Below are positions 1 through 8,875 of a stretch of 54,467 nt of DNA, piece after piece. The notes under the pieces are model-generated. The model worked only from the letters and a program-made list of their open reading frames with translations, was not told where the DNA came from and did no database searches. Source of the DNA: JAICND01 sp040905905 (GTDB lineage Bacteria; Actinomycetota; Acidimicrobiia; Spongiisociales; ZC4RG35); the NCBI GenBank assembly GCA_040905905.1, contig JBBDQN010000009.1:1-54467 (forward strand), in the 5' to 3' direction. The stretch's first letter is position 1, and every line of letters begins with the position of its first letter. The translations under genes and the position numbers were made by a program.

Positions 1-3
1 CTG

Positions 4-87
4 TGCCGGAGGCGGGACTCGAACCCGCACGCGGTTTCCCGCAATGGATTTTGAGTCCATCTCGGCTGCCAATTTCGACACTCCGGC
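4..87 (-). tRNA. tRNA-Leu (anticodon CAA)
   Basis: On the reverse strand the acceptor arms GCCGGAG and CTCCGGC pair perfectly, with A as discriminator. The anticodon loop reads CTCAAAA, giving CAA, which reads the leucine codon UUG. The extra arm is long, as expected of a class II leucine tRNA. CCA is not encoded in full. The sequence upstream (plus-strand 98-103) reads TAAACT on the reverse strand and could serve as a -10 element. Confidence 0.95.
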
Positions 88-140
88 GCAAGCATCGAGT
101 TTAGATAAGACATTCGGGTGACCCCGCTACCTTTGGGCAG

Positions 141-419
141 GTGAAGAGGATCGAACGGAGGATCTTCCAACTCAACGACCAGCTCACCAGTCTTGCGAGC
201 GAGCAGGCGGCAGTGGAGGCCGAGTTGTCGGCGCTGAGGTTGATCGATGATGACGCTCAACGAGATGCCGCCATTGGTTACGACCGGCTCGAAGCTACCT
301 CGACCCGGGGCGACGTCCGCCGATTTGAGAGGGCCCTGGAAGCGATCGCTCGCCGCCGTTCCGATCTGGCTGATCGGCGCCAGAGGCTGATCGATCGTCT
401 GATCAACCCCAGCGGATGA
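141..419 (+). CDS. small coiled-coil protein of unknown function
   Basis: This 92-residue protein is rich in Arg, Glu, Ala and Leu and looks almost wholly helical, with heptad-like spacing of Leu, Ile and Ala. It has no membrane segment, signal peptide or Cys pair. The start is a GTG after a weak GGGCAG. Its 3' end overlaps the end of the convergent membrane protein gene by 17 bp. I do not recognise a family. The even charged-helix composition and lack of an alternative reading on the other strand favour a real gene, but the evidence is composition only. Confidence 0.55.
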   Translation: MKRIERRIFQLNDQLTSLASEQAAVEAELSALRLIDDDAQRDAAIGYDRLEATSTRGDVRRFERALEAIARRRSDLADRRQRLIDRLINPSG

Positions 420-2565
420 CCGAGATCAGGTCGGTATAAGTGTCAGTCCACAGCTGATCGCCGATCCGGGGGGAGGGCCAGCGAGGGTCCGCGGCCAGAG
501 GGCCCAGGTCAGCGGCATCCTCGGACAGAATCACCACAGAGGTAGGCGAGGCACCCTCGATGTCCGGAGCGGGGCTGTAGTGCCTGACCCGGGCCGATAG
601 GCCAAGTTCCGCTGCCAGCCGGCCGACGATGGGCTCGAGGTCGAGGTGCCGATTGGAGATGTGCAAGGCAACGATCGAGCCGTCCTCGACCTGTTCGAAG
701 TACAGGTTTATTGCCTGCACCGTCAGGAGATGGGTTGGTATCGAGTCGGAGCTGAAGGCATCTACGATCAACAGTTGGAATGGTGGATGAGACTCTGCGA
801 GGCGGAGACGGCCGTCTCCGACCAGCACTTCCACCTCTGCCTTCGTGTCTTGTAGGTAAGTGAAGAGTGACGGATCGCGGGCGATCTCGATCACTGCCGG
901 GTCTATCTCGTAGAACGTAAAAATCTGCCCCGGCTGACCGTAGAACGCCAGGGCGCCGGCACCGAGACCGACGAGGCCAACATGTCCTGCGTCGGCGCCG
1001 AACATACGCATCACGTCTCCGAACGGTCCGTCCTGGTGGTAATAGGTCAACGGTGGCGGTTGCGGTTGAGGCGAAAAACCCTGGGCCCCGTGAACGGTGG
1101 TACCTGATACAAGCGAATGACGGTCGTCTGCGGCCACCACCCGGTAAACACCGAAGAAGGTACGGCGCTGCACCAGCAGGCCATCCTGTCCCAGGATCGA
1201 GCTGGCAATAAACATTCCCGCCAGCATCAGGGCAAGGCCGCGGCCGGAGCCAGAGGCGACCAATGCGCCTACCCCTGCTATCCCGAGCACCAGAACCGTT
1301 GCCTCGAATCCGGGTGCGGTCGCTACTACTACCAGCGATCCAAAATAGGCGATCAGGCCAGCCCGGCGGATCGGGGTGGGGAAACGTCCTGTCAACGTCG
1401 TCAACGCCACCGCCCCAACGATTGCGATCGGATACTCGTAGATGCCGTTGAAAAGGATTGGAGCGGCCAGAGCGCCGAATAAACCCCCCAATGCTCCGCC
1501 GGCCGATACCCAAATGTAGAACTCGGTCAGTCGGTCGGGTCCAGGCCGGTGGCGATACAACGAACCATGGGCGGCCGTCCCGGCCAGGATCAACAGAGTC
1601 AGGGGGAGGGTGATCCCGATCCAGAGACTCGTCGAGACCCCCGTCCATCCCACGGCTGCCGCGATGGCGACCACAGGCAAAAGCCGTGAGGCCAGGCGGG
1701 TCGCCGAGTTCGAGAATTTGCCAAAGGCGACGATGAAAGTTGCCAAATACAGGGCAAGTGGAATGACCCACAGGAGGGGGAAGGAAGCCACGTCCGTGGC
1801 CAGGTGGCGGGTAACACCAAGCAGGAGCAGCGACGGGATCGCCGCCGCTCCCGCCCAGTAAAGGCGACGCCGGTTGGTAATCGGAGGCCCGGGTGCCACC
1901 AACCCGGTGGGGGCGTTGGGCCGCCGGCGAGTAAGTGCCACTGCCAGCATCAACACGACGAAGAGGGCGTAGCCCCAGCCAAACCAGTGGGACTGATCGA
2001 CCAGATCGAGTCGCGGTTCGATTAAAAGCGGGTAGGCCAAAAGCCCGAGAAAGCTGCCGAGATTGGAGGCGCCATAAAGGAAAAACGGATCAGCTGCCCG
2101 CGGATGATCGGTGGCGGCGAACCACTTCTGAACCGTCGGGCTGACGGTCGCCAGGGCCAGGAACGGGGCTCCGATCATCGTGGCCAGGGCCGCCAACTCC
2201 CACCATACGGGCGACGCCCCGGAAGGAGGAGCATCGGGCAGACCAAAGGGCAGAAACAACAGAGGGGCCGCGACTACGAGCAGCTGTATCGCCCGTTGCC
2301 AGCGCCCCGGCACGCGGGTGGCAATCAAATGGGCGGCGAGATACCCGGCTAGAAGCGTGACCTGAAAGAAAGCCATGGCCGTGTTCCAGACTGAGGGTGA
2401 TCCTCCCAGTACCGGTAGCAACGACTTGGCCGCCAGGGGTTCGACAACGAACAGCAGGATCGCGGCCACGAATCCGGTCCCGGCATAAAGCCCGACAACC
2501 ATCAATCCCGAACTGTTTTGTACGCGGAGGTCAGGAGGCTCGAGATGGGACACAGCCATGGGCAT
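403..2565 (-). CDS. polytopic membrane protein fused to a spermidine-synthase-like domain
   Basis: The protein has 720 residues. Roughly residues 20-470 are a run of hydrophobic segments with short loops, and the C-terminal part is a Rossmann-type aminopropyltransferase/SAM-type domain. In that domain I see GLGAGALAFYG (about 530-540), EIDPAVIEIA (about 553), VGDGR (about 582) and DAFSSDSIPTHLLT (about 598), which is the usual order of the SpeE family. Proteins of this build are annotated as fused MFS/spermidine synthase; their substrate is generally not known. The gene overlaps the small convergent ORF at its 3' end and diverges from polA. A second protein of the same general design lies on the other side of polA. 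Whether it makes a polyamine is inference; an envelope role is equally possible. Confidence 0.85.
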   Translation of the reverse strand: MPMAVSHLEPPDLRVQNSSGLMVVGLYAGTGFVAAILLFVVEPLAAKSLLPVLGGSPSVWNTAMAFFQVTLLAGYLAAHLIATRVPGRWQRAIQLLVVAAPLLFLPFGLPDAPPSGASPVWWELAALATMIGAPFLALATVSPTVQKWFAATDHPRAADPFFLYGASNLGSFLGLLAYPLLIEPRLDLVDQSHWFGWGYALFVVLMLAVALTRRRPNAPTGLVAPGPPITNRRRLYWAGAAAIPSLLLLGVTRHLATDVASFPLLWVIPLALYLATFIVAFGKFSNSATRLASRLLPVVAIAAAVGWTGVSTSLWIGITLPLTLLILAGTAAHGSLYRHRPGPDRLTEFYIWVSAGGALGGLFGALAAPILFNGIYEYPIAIVGAVALTTLTGRFPTPIRRAGLIAYFGSLVVVATAPGFEATVLVLGIAGVGALVASGSGRGLALMLAGMFIASSILGQDGLLVQRRTFFGVYRVVAADDRHSLVSGTTVHGAQGFSPQPQPPPLTYYHQDGPFGDVMRMFGADAGHVGLVGLGAGALAFYGQPGQIFTFYEIDPAVIEIARDPSLFTYLQDTKAEVEVLVGDGRLRLAESHPPFQLLIVDAFSSDSIPTHLLTVQAINLYFEQVEDGSIVALHISNRHLDLEPIVGRLAAELGLSARVRHYSPAPDIEGASPTSVVILSEDAADLGPLAADPRWPSPRIGDQLWTDTYTDLISVIRWG

Positions 2566-2598
2566 GATTGTCGGCGCGACCGCACCGGCTCTGGATCT

Positions 2599-2628
2599 TT
2601 TACCTGCTGATAGGGCGGGTCGTATAGT
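2599..2628 (+). promoter_or_regulatory. candidate promoter of polA (leaderless)
   Basis: A TATAGT -10 element sits at 2623-2628, and TTTACC at 2599-2604 is a possible -35 with 18-bp spacing. The polA ATG at 2638 lies only 9 nt after the -10, so transcription would start at or near the ATG. No Shine-Dalgarno sequence is present, which fits a leaderless mRNA. Confidence 0.45.
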
Positions 2629-2637
2629 CGGCGATAG

Positions 2638-5262
2638 ATGCCGACTCTCGCCTTGCTCGACGGCAACTCCATCGCCTACCGCGCTTTTTACGCGCTTCCA
2701 CCCGATCTGGCCACCTCTTCCGGCCAGGTGACGAACGCTGCTTTCGGGTTCACTCGCATGCTCATCAAGCTACTCGGCGACCATCACCCGGAGGCGGTCG
2801 TGGTGGCCTGGGACGTGTCTCGCAAGACCTTCCGATCAGCCGAGTACCCCGAATACAAGGCACAGAGGGAAGCGGCACCCGACGCATTCAAGAGCCAGCT
2901 TCCACTGATCGACGAAGTGCTGGACGCTCTTTCGATGACACAACTTCGCTATGAGGGTTATGAAGCCGACGATCTCATTGCGTCGTTGTCGGAGCAGGCC
3001 ACGGCGATCGGGTGGGACATTTTGTTGGTGACCGGCGATCGTGATGCGTTTCAGCTCATTGGCGACCATGTCAAGGTCCTCTACACGCGGCGCGGGATCA
3101 CCGACGTAGTGGTGGCCGATGCGGCCTACGTCTTCGACCGGTACGGGATCAGGCCCGATCAGTACGTCGAATATGCGGCCTTGCGCGGCGACACCTCGGA
3201 CAACCTGCCCGGGGTCCCCGGGGTGGGCGAGAAGACGTCATCAAAACTCGTGGCCGACTACGGCACCCTGGAAAATCTCTACGAGCATCTGGGGGACCTC
3301 ACGCCCCGTCTTCGCCAGAACCTGGCCGAGCACCGCGACCAGGTCTTTCTCAATCGGAGGCTGATGACCCTGGTCCGTGATCTCGAGTTGCGGATGTCCC
3401 TCGATGATCTCATCCGGCGGGATTGGGACCGGGACCGGGCCAAAGAGCTGTTCCAGAGTCTCGAGTTTTACAGCTTGTGGGAGGATCTCCTCGAGGTTCG
3501 ACCGGATCTGACCGCAGCCCCGGCTGAGACCGTGCTGGATGTCGAGTGGTCGCTGGCCCGGGCGCCGGTCCCAACCCATGGAACCCTCGTCGTGGATCTT
3601 GTGGGCGATTTGTGGGGTGTGATGGTCCAGACCGAGCCCGGACACGCCCAGGCGGTGCCGTTGGACTCAATCGACCTGATCCGGGCGCAACTGGCGGATC
3701 CCAATGTGGCCAAGGTCGCCCACGACGGCAAAGACCTGATCCGGCGCCTGCTCGATGCGGGAGTGGCGATCGAGGGCCTCTCCTTTGACACCGCATTGGC
3801 GGCCTACCTCCTCAATCCGGCGACCAGGGAGTACGGGCTCAACGAGGTTGCCGCCAAGTATCTGAAGATCGAAGTCGACTCCGTAGATGCGGATGCTGTC
3901 GCTCCCCAGGGGATGCTCGACTTCTCCGAAGGGCCCGACCTGGCCAGCGCCGCCCGTCGCACCGAAGCGATTGGAAGGCTTGGCGAGCGTCTGCGCGAAG
4001 AGCTCTCGGCCCGCGACGAACTGGATCTCTTTCTTCGGTTCGAGCTCCCCTTGGTGCCGGTCCTGGGCCGGATGGAACATGCCGGGATCGGAGTGGATCG
4101 GTCGTATCTCGAGGAGATGGGAGCCGATTTGCGGAGCCGGCTGAGCGAGCTCGAGCGTCGGATTCATGAAGCCGCGGGGGAACCCTTCAAGGTGAATTCC
4201 ACTACCCAGCTTCGTGAGGTCCTTTATCAGCGTCTCAGCTTGCCCGTGCTCAAGAAGACCTCCACCGGGGCGCCGTCCACCGACGCATCGGTCCTCGAGA
4301 AGCTGGCGGAGTCACATCCGATCGTCAGCCACTTGTTGCAATACCGCGAGTTGGAGAAGCTGCGATCCACCTATGTGGAGGGGTACCTGCCGCTGATCAC
4401 CAGCGAAGGCCGGCTTCACACGAGCTTCAACCAGATGGCGGCCACCACCGGACGGCTGTCGTCCGACACCCCCAACCTCCAGAACATCCCGGTGCGATCG
4501 GAGACGGGCAAAACTGTGCGGCGGGCCTTCGTTCCCCGGCCGGGGTGGACCTTTCTGGTAGCCGACTACAGCCAGATCGAGCTGAGGGTGCTGGCTCATA
4601 TGAGCCTCGATCCCGGGCTGGTGGATGCCTTCGCCTCAGGGACCGACATCCACACCGCCACCGCTGCCCGGGTTTTCCGCGTGCCCCCTGATCTGGTGAG
4701 CGACGAAATGCGCCGCCGCGCCAAGACCATCAACTTCGGGCTTCTCTACGGGATGGAGGCTTTTGGCCTGGCGGACCGCCTGCAAATCTCGCGGGAGGAA
4801 GCCCGCCATCACATCGACGAATACTTCGCCCAGTTCCCAGAGGTGAAGGCGTTTATGGACGGGGTGGTTACCCAGGCTCGCAACCAGGGCTACACAACCA
4901 CCCTCTTTGGACGTCGCCGCTACTTGCCCGAGTTGAAGAGCGACAACTTCCGAATCCGTCAAATGGGCGAACGGATGGCTCTCAATGCCCCGGTGCAGGG
5001 GACGGCAGCCGACATCATCAAGCGGGCCATGATCGACCTCGACGCCCAGCTCATCGCCCGGGGAATGGCCACGACCCTCCTCCTTCAGGTTCACGACGAG
5101 TTGATCCTTGAGTCGCCGCCCGAAGAACTCGAGGCCGCCACCGAGCTGACCCGCCAGGTCATGGAGGAAGTGGTGGAGCTGGCGGTTCCGCTGCGGGTCG
5201 ACATCGGGACCGGCGCCAACCTGGCCGAGGTCAAGTTGGACCGAATCAGCTCACGATCCTGA
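2638..5262 (+). CDS. polA: DNA polymerase I
   Basis: This 874-residue protein has normal family length. Residues 1-290 are the 5'-3' exonuclease (flap) domain, starting with DGNSIAYRAFYAL and containing the DTSDNLPGVPGVGEKT helix-hairpin-helix. Residues about 300-470 are the 3'-5' exonuclease fold, but the DxE metal motif is replaced by VVDLVGD, so proofreading is probably lost, as in many actinobacterial and Gram-positive enzymes. The polymerase domain carries motif A DYSQIELRVLAH (about 643), motif B RRAKTINFGLLYGM (about 692) and motif C QVHDE (about 817). It acts in Okazaki fragment processing and excision repair gap filling. Its 3' end overlaps the convergent membrane gene by 12 bp. Confidence 0.98.
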   Translation: MPTLALLDGNSIAYRAFYALPPDLATSSGQVTNAAFGFTRMLIKLLGDHHPEAVVVAWDVSRKTFRSAEYPEYKAQREAAPDAFKSQLPLIDEVLDALSMTQLRYEGYEADDLIASLSEQATAIGWDILLVTGDRDAFQLIGDHVKVLYTRRGITDVVVADAAYVFDRYGIRPDQYVEYAALRGDTSDNLPGVPGVGEKTSSKLVADYGTLENLYEHLGDLTPRLRQNLAEHRDQVFLNRRLMTLVRDLELRMSLDDLIRRDWDRDRAKELFQSLEFYSLWEDLLEVRPDLTAAPAETVLDVEWSLARAPVPTHGTLVVDLVGDLWGVMVQTEPGHAQAVPLDSIDLIRAQLADPNVAKVAHDGKDLIRRLLDAGVAIEGLSFDTALAAYLLNPATREYGLNEVAAKYLKIEVDSVDADAVAPQGMLDFSEGPDLASAARRTEAIGRLGERLREELSARDELDLFLRFELPLVPVLGRMEHAGIGVDRSYLEEMGADLRSRLSELERRIHEAAGEPFKVNSTTQLREVLYQRLSLPVLKKTSTGAPSTDASVLEKLAESHPIVSHLLQYRELEKLRSTYVEGYLPLITSEGRLHTSFNQMAATTGRLSSDTPNLQNIPVRSETGKTVRRAFVPRPGWTFLVADYSQIELRVLAHMSLDPGLVDAFASGTDIHTATAARVFRVPPDLVSDEMRRRAKTINFGLLYGMEAFGLADRLQISREEARHHIDEYFAQFPEVKAFMDGVVTQARNQGYTTTLFGRRRYLPELKSDNFRIRQMGERMALNAPVQGTAADIIKRAMIDLDAQLIARGMATTLLLQVHDELILESPPEELEAATELTRQVMEEVVELAVPLRVDIGTGANLAEVKLDRISSRS

Positions 5263-7290
5263 CGCTGCCACCAGTGTCGGGGCTCGGGTCTTCCAGACAA
5301 TTAGCGCGCCTACATATAGGCCCCCCACGACGAGGGCCAATGCCCGGTAACCGGTGACCAACGACGTGTACTCGAGGACGCCTCCGATCATCGCCCCCAG
5401 AAGATTTGCGCCAAAGGCAGCCGTTGGCGAGTGCACGTTTTTGAAGCGCTCGGCGAACACCAGGTTGGCTACGAAGATCGGAGTAAAGGTAACGAGGCAG
5501 GCAACCAGCCATCGCGGGGCAGTGGGTAACGACAAGAGGGCCGACCCTGGGATGGCCCACGAAATGGTCACAGCAACGAGAAGCACGGCGTACAGCGCTC
5601 CGATCGAGGGGTTTTGCAACCTTCGGCTGACTCCGATCGCCAATAACACCGAGAGGAGGACGCCGGAGAAAACAAGCGTGTTGACGTTCCATGTCGTTCC
5701 AAACCAGAGTGCAAACTGAGAAACACTCTTGGCCTCCAACAGGAGAAAGGCGGTACCCATCAGAAACAGATCTGGGTATCGCCCGATGGCGAGGGTTCCC
5801 CCAAAGGCCTTAACCGCCGCGACCGAAATCGCAAGTATCGCTCCCAATGCGACAAGGTAGAAGGAGGGGATGCTTCGACCCTCTACGTAGAGGAACGGCC
5901 GGTCATCGGTGACGGGCTCGGGGACGGTAGCCACGTTGAAGGTTCCTCCTGGACAGCCCTCATCGAGGCCTGGCCCGACCGCCAACATGACGCGGGAACG
6001 TTCGGTCGTGCCGAGTTGACAGGGAGGAGTGGCAAACACCGACGTGATGGTCTGCGCCATGCGGTCAATCACCCACTGCTCGGAGTGCGTGTTGTACAAG
6101 GCGAACATCCCTTGCCGGGTGAGAAGATCGCGCGCCCGGCTGAAAGCCTCCGAGGTAAAGAGGTAGCTCTCGAGACGCAGGTTTGACTGTCCCGCCACCG
6201 AGGTCAAAGAATCGGGAAGGGCAAACAGAACCAGGTCGTAACGGTTCTCCGTTCGTTGCATAAACGCACGCCCGTCATCGATGTGGATCTCCACCCGAGG
6301 GTCGTCATAGGGTCGCTCGGGGTTGAGTTCGAGGCCGAGCTCATAGATCCTCGGGTCGATCTCAACGGCGTCCACATGGGCCGCTTTGTTGTCGAGCGCA
6401 TATGCGACATCAACCCCGTTTCCTGCCCCGACGACCAGGACGCTGTTCAGGGAGAGAGCTTGGCGACGGACGCGATAGGGCCACTCGGCGATCCAATCCA
6501 ATTCTCGAAGATCCTCCAGGTTTCCGGTTGCCTGATGAGGTATGCCATTGACGCTGATGTACGAGAACTGGTCATCGGACAGCACCTCAACCCGGTAGTA
6601 GGGGGACCAGGACCAACCTGGGACAAGACTTTGGATCCCCATTACCAGAACGGTCCCTACCAGGGCGACCTTGCCGAGGGACGTCATCGACCGTCGCTCA
6701 ATCATCAGCAGCAGGCCAGATATGACGACGGCCCAGACGATCGGCCGGGCGCGAAATCCAGCCAGAAAAGCAAACCCCACGATCCCGGTCAGGCTCCCGA
6801 GAATGTCGAGTTTGTACGCCTGCAACGGCTCGAAGCGGCTGAAGTAGGCCGCTACTCGCTGGGCGGCCATACCCATCACCGTGGCCGAGGCAACAAATAC
6901 GATGGGCAGGATCACCCAGGGCGGCAGACCGGAAGCCCGACCGGTGCCAATGAATATCACGTCGGAGGCCGACCTATCGATCTCGATTCGAAACTGCGTT
7001 ACAAAGGCGACTAGCAGCAGGAGCGCTATCGGGAGATGACGGAACCAGTCCTGACGCCCGTGGGTCATGAAGCCGATGCCGATGCCGAGGAATGAGGCCA
7101 GCAGCACGAAGTTGGTAAAGAAGGACAAGTACAGAATCGACTCGCCGAGCCAGCGGATCAGCGTCAACTCCAGGAAAAGCATCAGCGCACTGGCTAGGTA
7201 GAGGCGGCGGGCGTTGCTTCCACCTGATTCGGGCATCCGCAACCATTGTGGGCGGAAGGGAAGGGAATCCCGCGGATTGTGCCATGTCAT
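5251..7290 (-). CDS. membrane protein with spermidine-synthase-like domain
   Basis: From the ATG at 7290 this is 679 residues; an upstream extension is open but reads as Arg/Ala-rich non-coding sequence across the rpsA leader, so I reject it. Several hydrophobic helices (about 25-235) are followed by a cytosolic SAM/aminopropyltransferase-like domain with VVGAGNGVDVAYAL (about 290), EIDPRIYELG (about 308) and IDDGRAF (about 335), then more membrane helices after about residue 465. The embedded order, membrane-Rossmann-membrane, differs from the protein on the other side of polA, where the enzyme domain is C-terminal. Function unknown; polyamine synthesis is only one possibility. It diverges from rpsA and overlaps the end of polA. 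Confidence 0.82.
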   Translation of the reverse strand: MTWHNPRDSLPFRPQWLRMPESGGSNARRLYLASALMLFLELTLIRWLGESILYLSFFTNFVLLASFLGIGIGFMTHGRQDWFRHLPIALLLLVAFVTQFRIEIDRSASDVIFIGTGRASGLPPWVILPIVFVASATVMGMAAQRVAAYFSRFEPLQAYKLDILGSLTGIVGFAFLAGFRARPIVWAVVISGLLLMIERRSMTSLGKVALVGTVLVMGIQSLVPGWSWSPYYRVEVLSDDQFSYISVNGIPHQATGNLEDLRELDWIAEWPYRVRRQALSLNSVLVVGAGNGVDVAYALDNKAAHVDAVEIDPRIYELGLELNPERPYDDPRVEIHIDDGRAFMQRTENRYDLVLFALPDSLTSVAGQSNLRLESYLFTSEAFSRARDLLTRQGMFALYNTHSEQWVIDRMAQTITSVFATPPCQLGTTERSRVMLAVGPGLDEGCPGGTFNVATVPEPVTDDRPFLYVEGRSIPSFYLVALGAILAISVAAVKAFGGTLAIGRYPDLFLMGTAFLLLEAKSVSQFALWFGTTWNVNTLVFSGVLLSVLLAIGVSRRLQNPSIGALYAVLLVAVTISWAIPGSALLSLPTAPRWLVACLVTFTPIFVANLVFAERFKNVHSPTAAFGANLLGAMIGGVLEYTSLVTGYRALALVVGGLYVGALIVWKTRAPTLVAASGS

Positions 7291-7319
7291 TGTCGCTGAC
7301 GAGCCTCGCCTGATATGCT
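7290..7319 (+). promoter_or_regulatory. candidate rpsA promoter
   Basis: TTGTCG (7290-7295) and TATGCT (7314-7319) are separated by 18 bp, a fair match to a housekeeping promoter, and lie 60 bp before the rpsA ATG. The element overlaps the start codon of the divergent membrane gene. Confidence 0.4.
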
Positions 7320-7379
7320 GTTCTTCGCCTCGGTGCCTTATCGCCGGGAGCAAATCCTTTGGAGGTATCACACCCACCC

Positions 7380-8708
7380 ATGTCCACAGAAACCGAAACC
7401 GCGCCGCCCGCGCCGGCGCCCGAGGATCCCGTCGACCCAACCGGGCCGGCAGCGATTGTTGCAACCAGCGCGGAGGCCCCTTCCGACGACTTCGATGACG
7501 ACTTCGAGGCGGCGATCGCCCGTACCGTGAAGGAGTTCAAGGAAGGCGATATCGTCGAAGGGGTGGTCGTCTCCGTCGATGCCGACGGTGCCATGGTCGA
7601 TGTCGGTTACAAGTCGGAAGGACTGATTCCCACCGAGGAGCTCTCGATCAGGGCGAGCATCGACCCCACCACCGTTGTCACGGTAGGTGACAGGATCGAG
7701 GCGCTGGTTCTCAACAAGGAAGACGACGAGGGCCGACTGATCCTTTCCAAGAAGAGGGCCCAGTACGAGCGGGCCTGGGGTCAGGTGCAGAAGCTGACCG
7801 AACAGGGAGGGACCGTCAAAGGGACGGTCATCGAAGTGGTCAAAGGCGGTTTGATCGTCGACATCGGGCTCCGCGGGTTCCTGCCGGCCTCGTTGGTGGA
7901 CTTGCGAAGAGTGCGAGACCTCGAGCCATTTATCGGCCAGGAAATCGAAGCCAAGGTCATCGAGCTCGATCGCAACCGCAACAACGTAGTCCTCTCCCGC
8001 CGCGCCTATCTCGAAGAGGAACAAGCTGAACAACGTGCGGCCTTCCTTGACGATCTCAAAGAAGGCGAAATTCGACCAGGAGTCATCTCCTCGGTCGTCA
8101 ACTTCGGCGCCTTCGTTGACCTGGGAGGCATGGACGGTCTCGTCCATGTGTCCGAGATGTCCTGGCAGCACATTTCCCACCCGTCTGAGATGGTCAAGGT
8201 GGGCGATAAGGTGACGATTCGGGTTCTAGAGGTCGACCGCGAGCGCGAGCGGATCTCTCTGTCGATCCGCCAGACCCTGGAAGATCCGTGGGAAGTCTTT
8301 TCTCGCGACACCAACGTTGCTGACGTGGTCGACGGCGTCGTCACCAAGACAGTCCCGTTTGGCGCCTTTGTTTCGGTATCCGATGGGGTCGAGGGTCTGG
8401 TGCATGTCTCCGAGATCGCAATTCATCGGGTTGAGTCGCCGGAGTTGGAGCTGTCGATCGGTCAGAAGGTTCGGGTGAAGGTCACCGAGAAGGACGACGA
8501 GCGCCGTCGTATCAGCCTTTCGATCAAGCAGGCTTTGCCGGAGTGGCAGGAGCGGGCCCAGAGTGTCGTGGCACCCAAGCGCCCGGCTCGCAAGGAGTTT
8601 GAACGGGAGTTCGGGCCGGCTGAAGCCGAGCCTGAACCGATTGCAGTTGATGCTTCACTGGAGGCGATTTTGCAGGAGTTGAAAGAGCGGGGGATTGGCC
8701 GCCGCTAG
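7380..8708 (+). CDS. rpsA: 30S ribosomal protein S1
   Basis: This 442-residue protein has four S1 (OB-fold) RNA-binding repeats starting near residues 54, 142, 227 and 311; the last two carry the best consensus (FGAFVDLGGMDGLVHVSE and FGAFVSVSDGVEGLVHVSE). Four repeats is usual for actinobacteria, versus six in E. coli. An acidic N-terminal tail of about 45 residues precedes repeat 1, and the C-terminus is a charged tail. I chose ATG 7380 rather than the upstream in-frame TTG at 7359 because the TTG overlaps the GGAGG ribosome-binding site. It binds mRNA at the ribosome during initiation. It sits beside polA and upstream of coaE, as in related genomes, but here a pilus locus separates it from coaE. 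Confidence 0.97.
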   Translation: MSTETETAPPAPAPEDPVDPTGPAAIVATSAEAPSDDFDDDFEAAIARTVKEFKEGDIVEGVVVSVDADGAMVDVGYKSEGLIPTEELSIRASIDPTTVVTVGDRIEALVLNKEDDEGRLILSKKRAQYERAWGQVQKLTEQGGTVKGTVIEVVKGGLIVDIGLRGFLPASLVDLRRVRDLEPFIGQEIEAKVIELDRNRNNVVLSRRAYLEEEQAEQRAAFLDDLKEGEIRPGVISSVVNFGAFVDLGGMDGLVHVSEMSWQHISHPSEMVKVGDKVTIRVLEVDRERERISLSIRQTLEDPWEVFSRDTNVADVVDGVVTKTVPFGAFVSVSDGVEGLVHVSEIAIHRVESPELELSIGQKVRVKVTEKDDERRRISLSIKQALPEWQERAQSVVAPKRPARKEFEREFGPAEAEPEPIAVDASLEAILQELKERGIGRR

Positions 8709-8875
8709 TAGTTGACCGGACTAGTCACTTGTGCCAGCCTTGTTGCCACCCGTCAGCAAATGCGGGCTTAAGGGCGGAGTGTTCCGAGTCGAAGAACTAG
8801 TAACAACCTGGCTGCGGGCCCGCCGTTGGATCACGTTCACGAGGGGGGCTCCGAGCTTGCGACTAAGGAGTCTGG

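Noticed and set aside
509..1771. A 420-codon open frame on the reverse strand inside the first membrane protein gene.
   Set aside because: It is a shadow of the correct frame: Arg/Pro/Gly-rich, with no domain, in a high-GC region where such frames are common.
7291..7464. A 58-residue N-terminal extension of the second membrane-SpeE protein.
   Set aside because: It runs over the rpsA promoter and leader, is Arg/Ala-rich and has no conserved features; ATG 7290 fits better.
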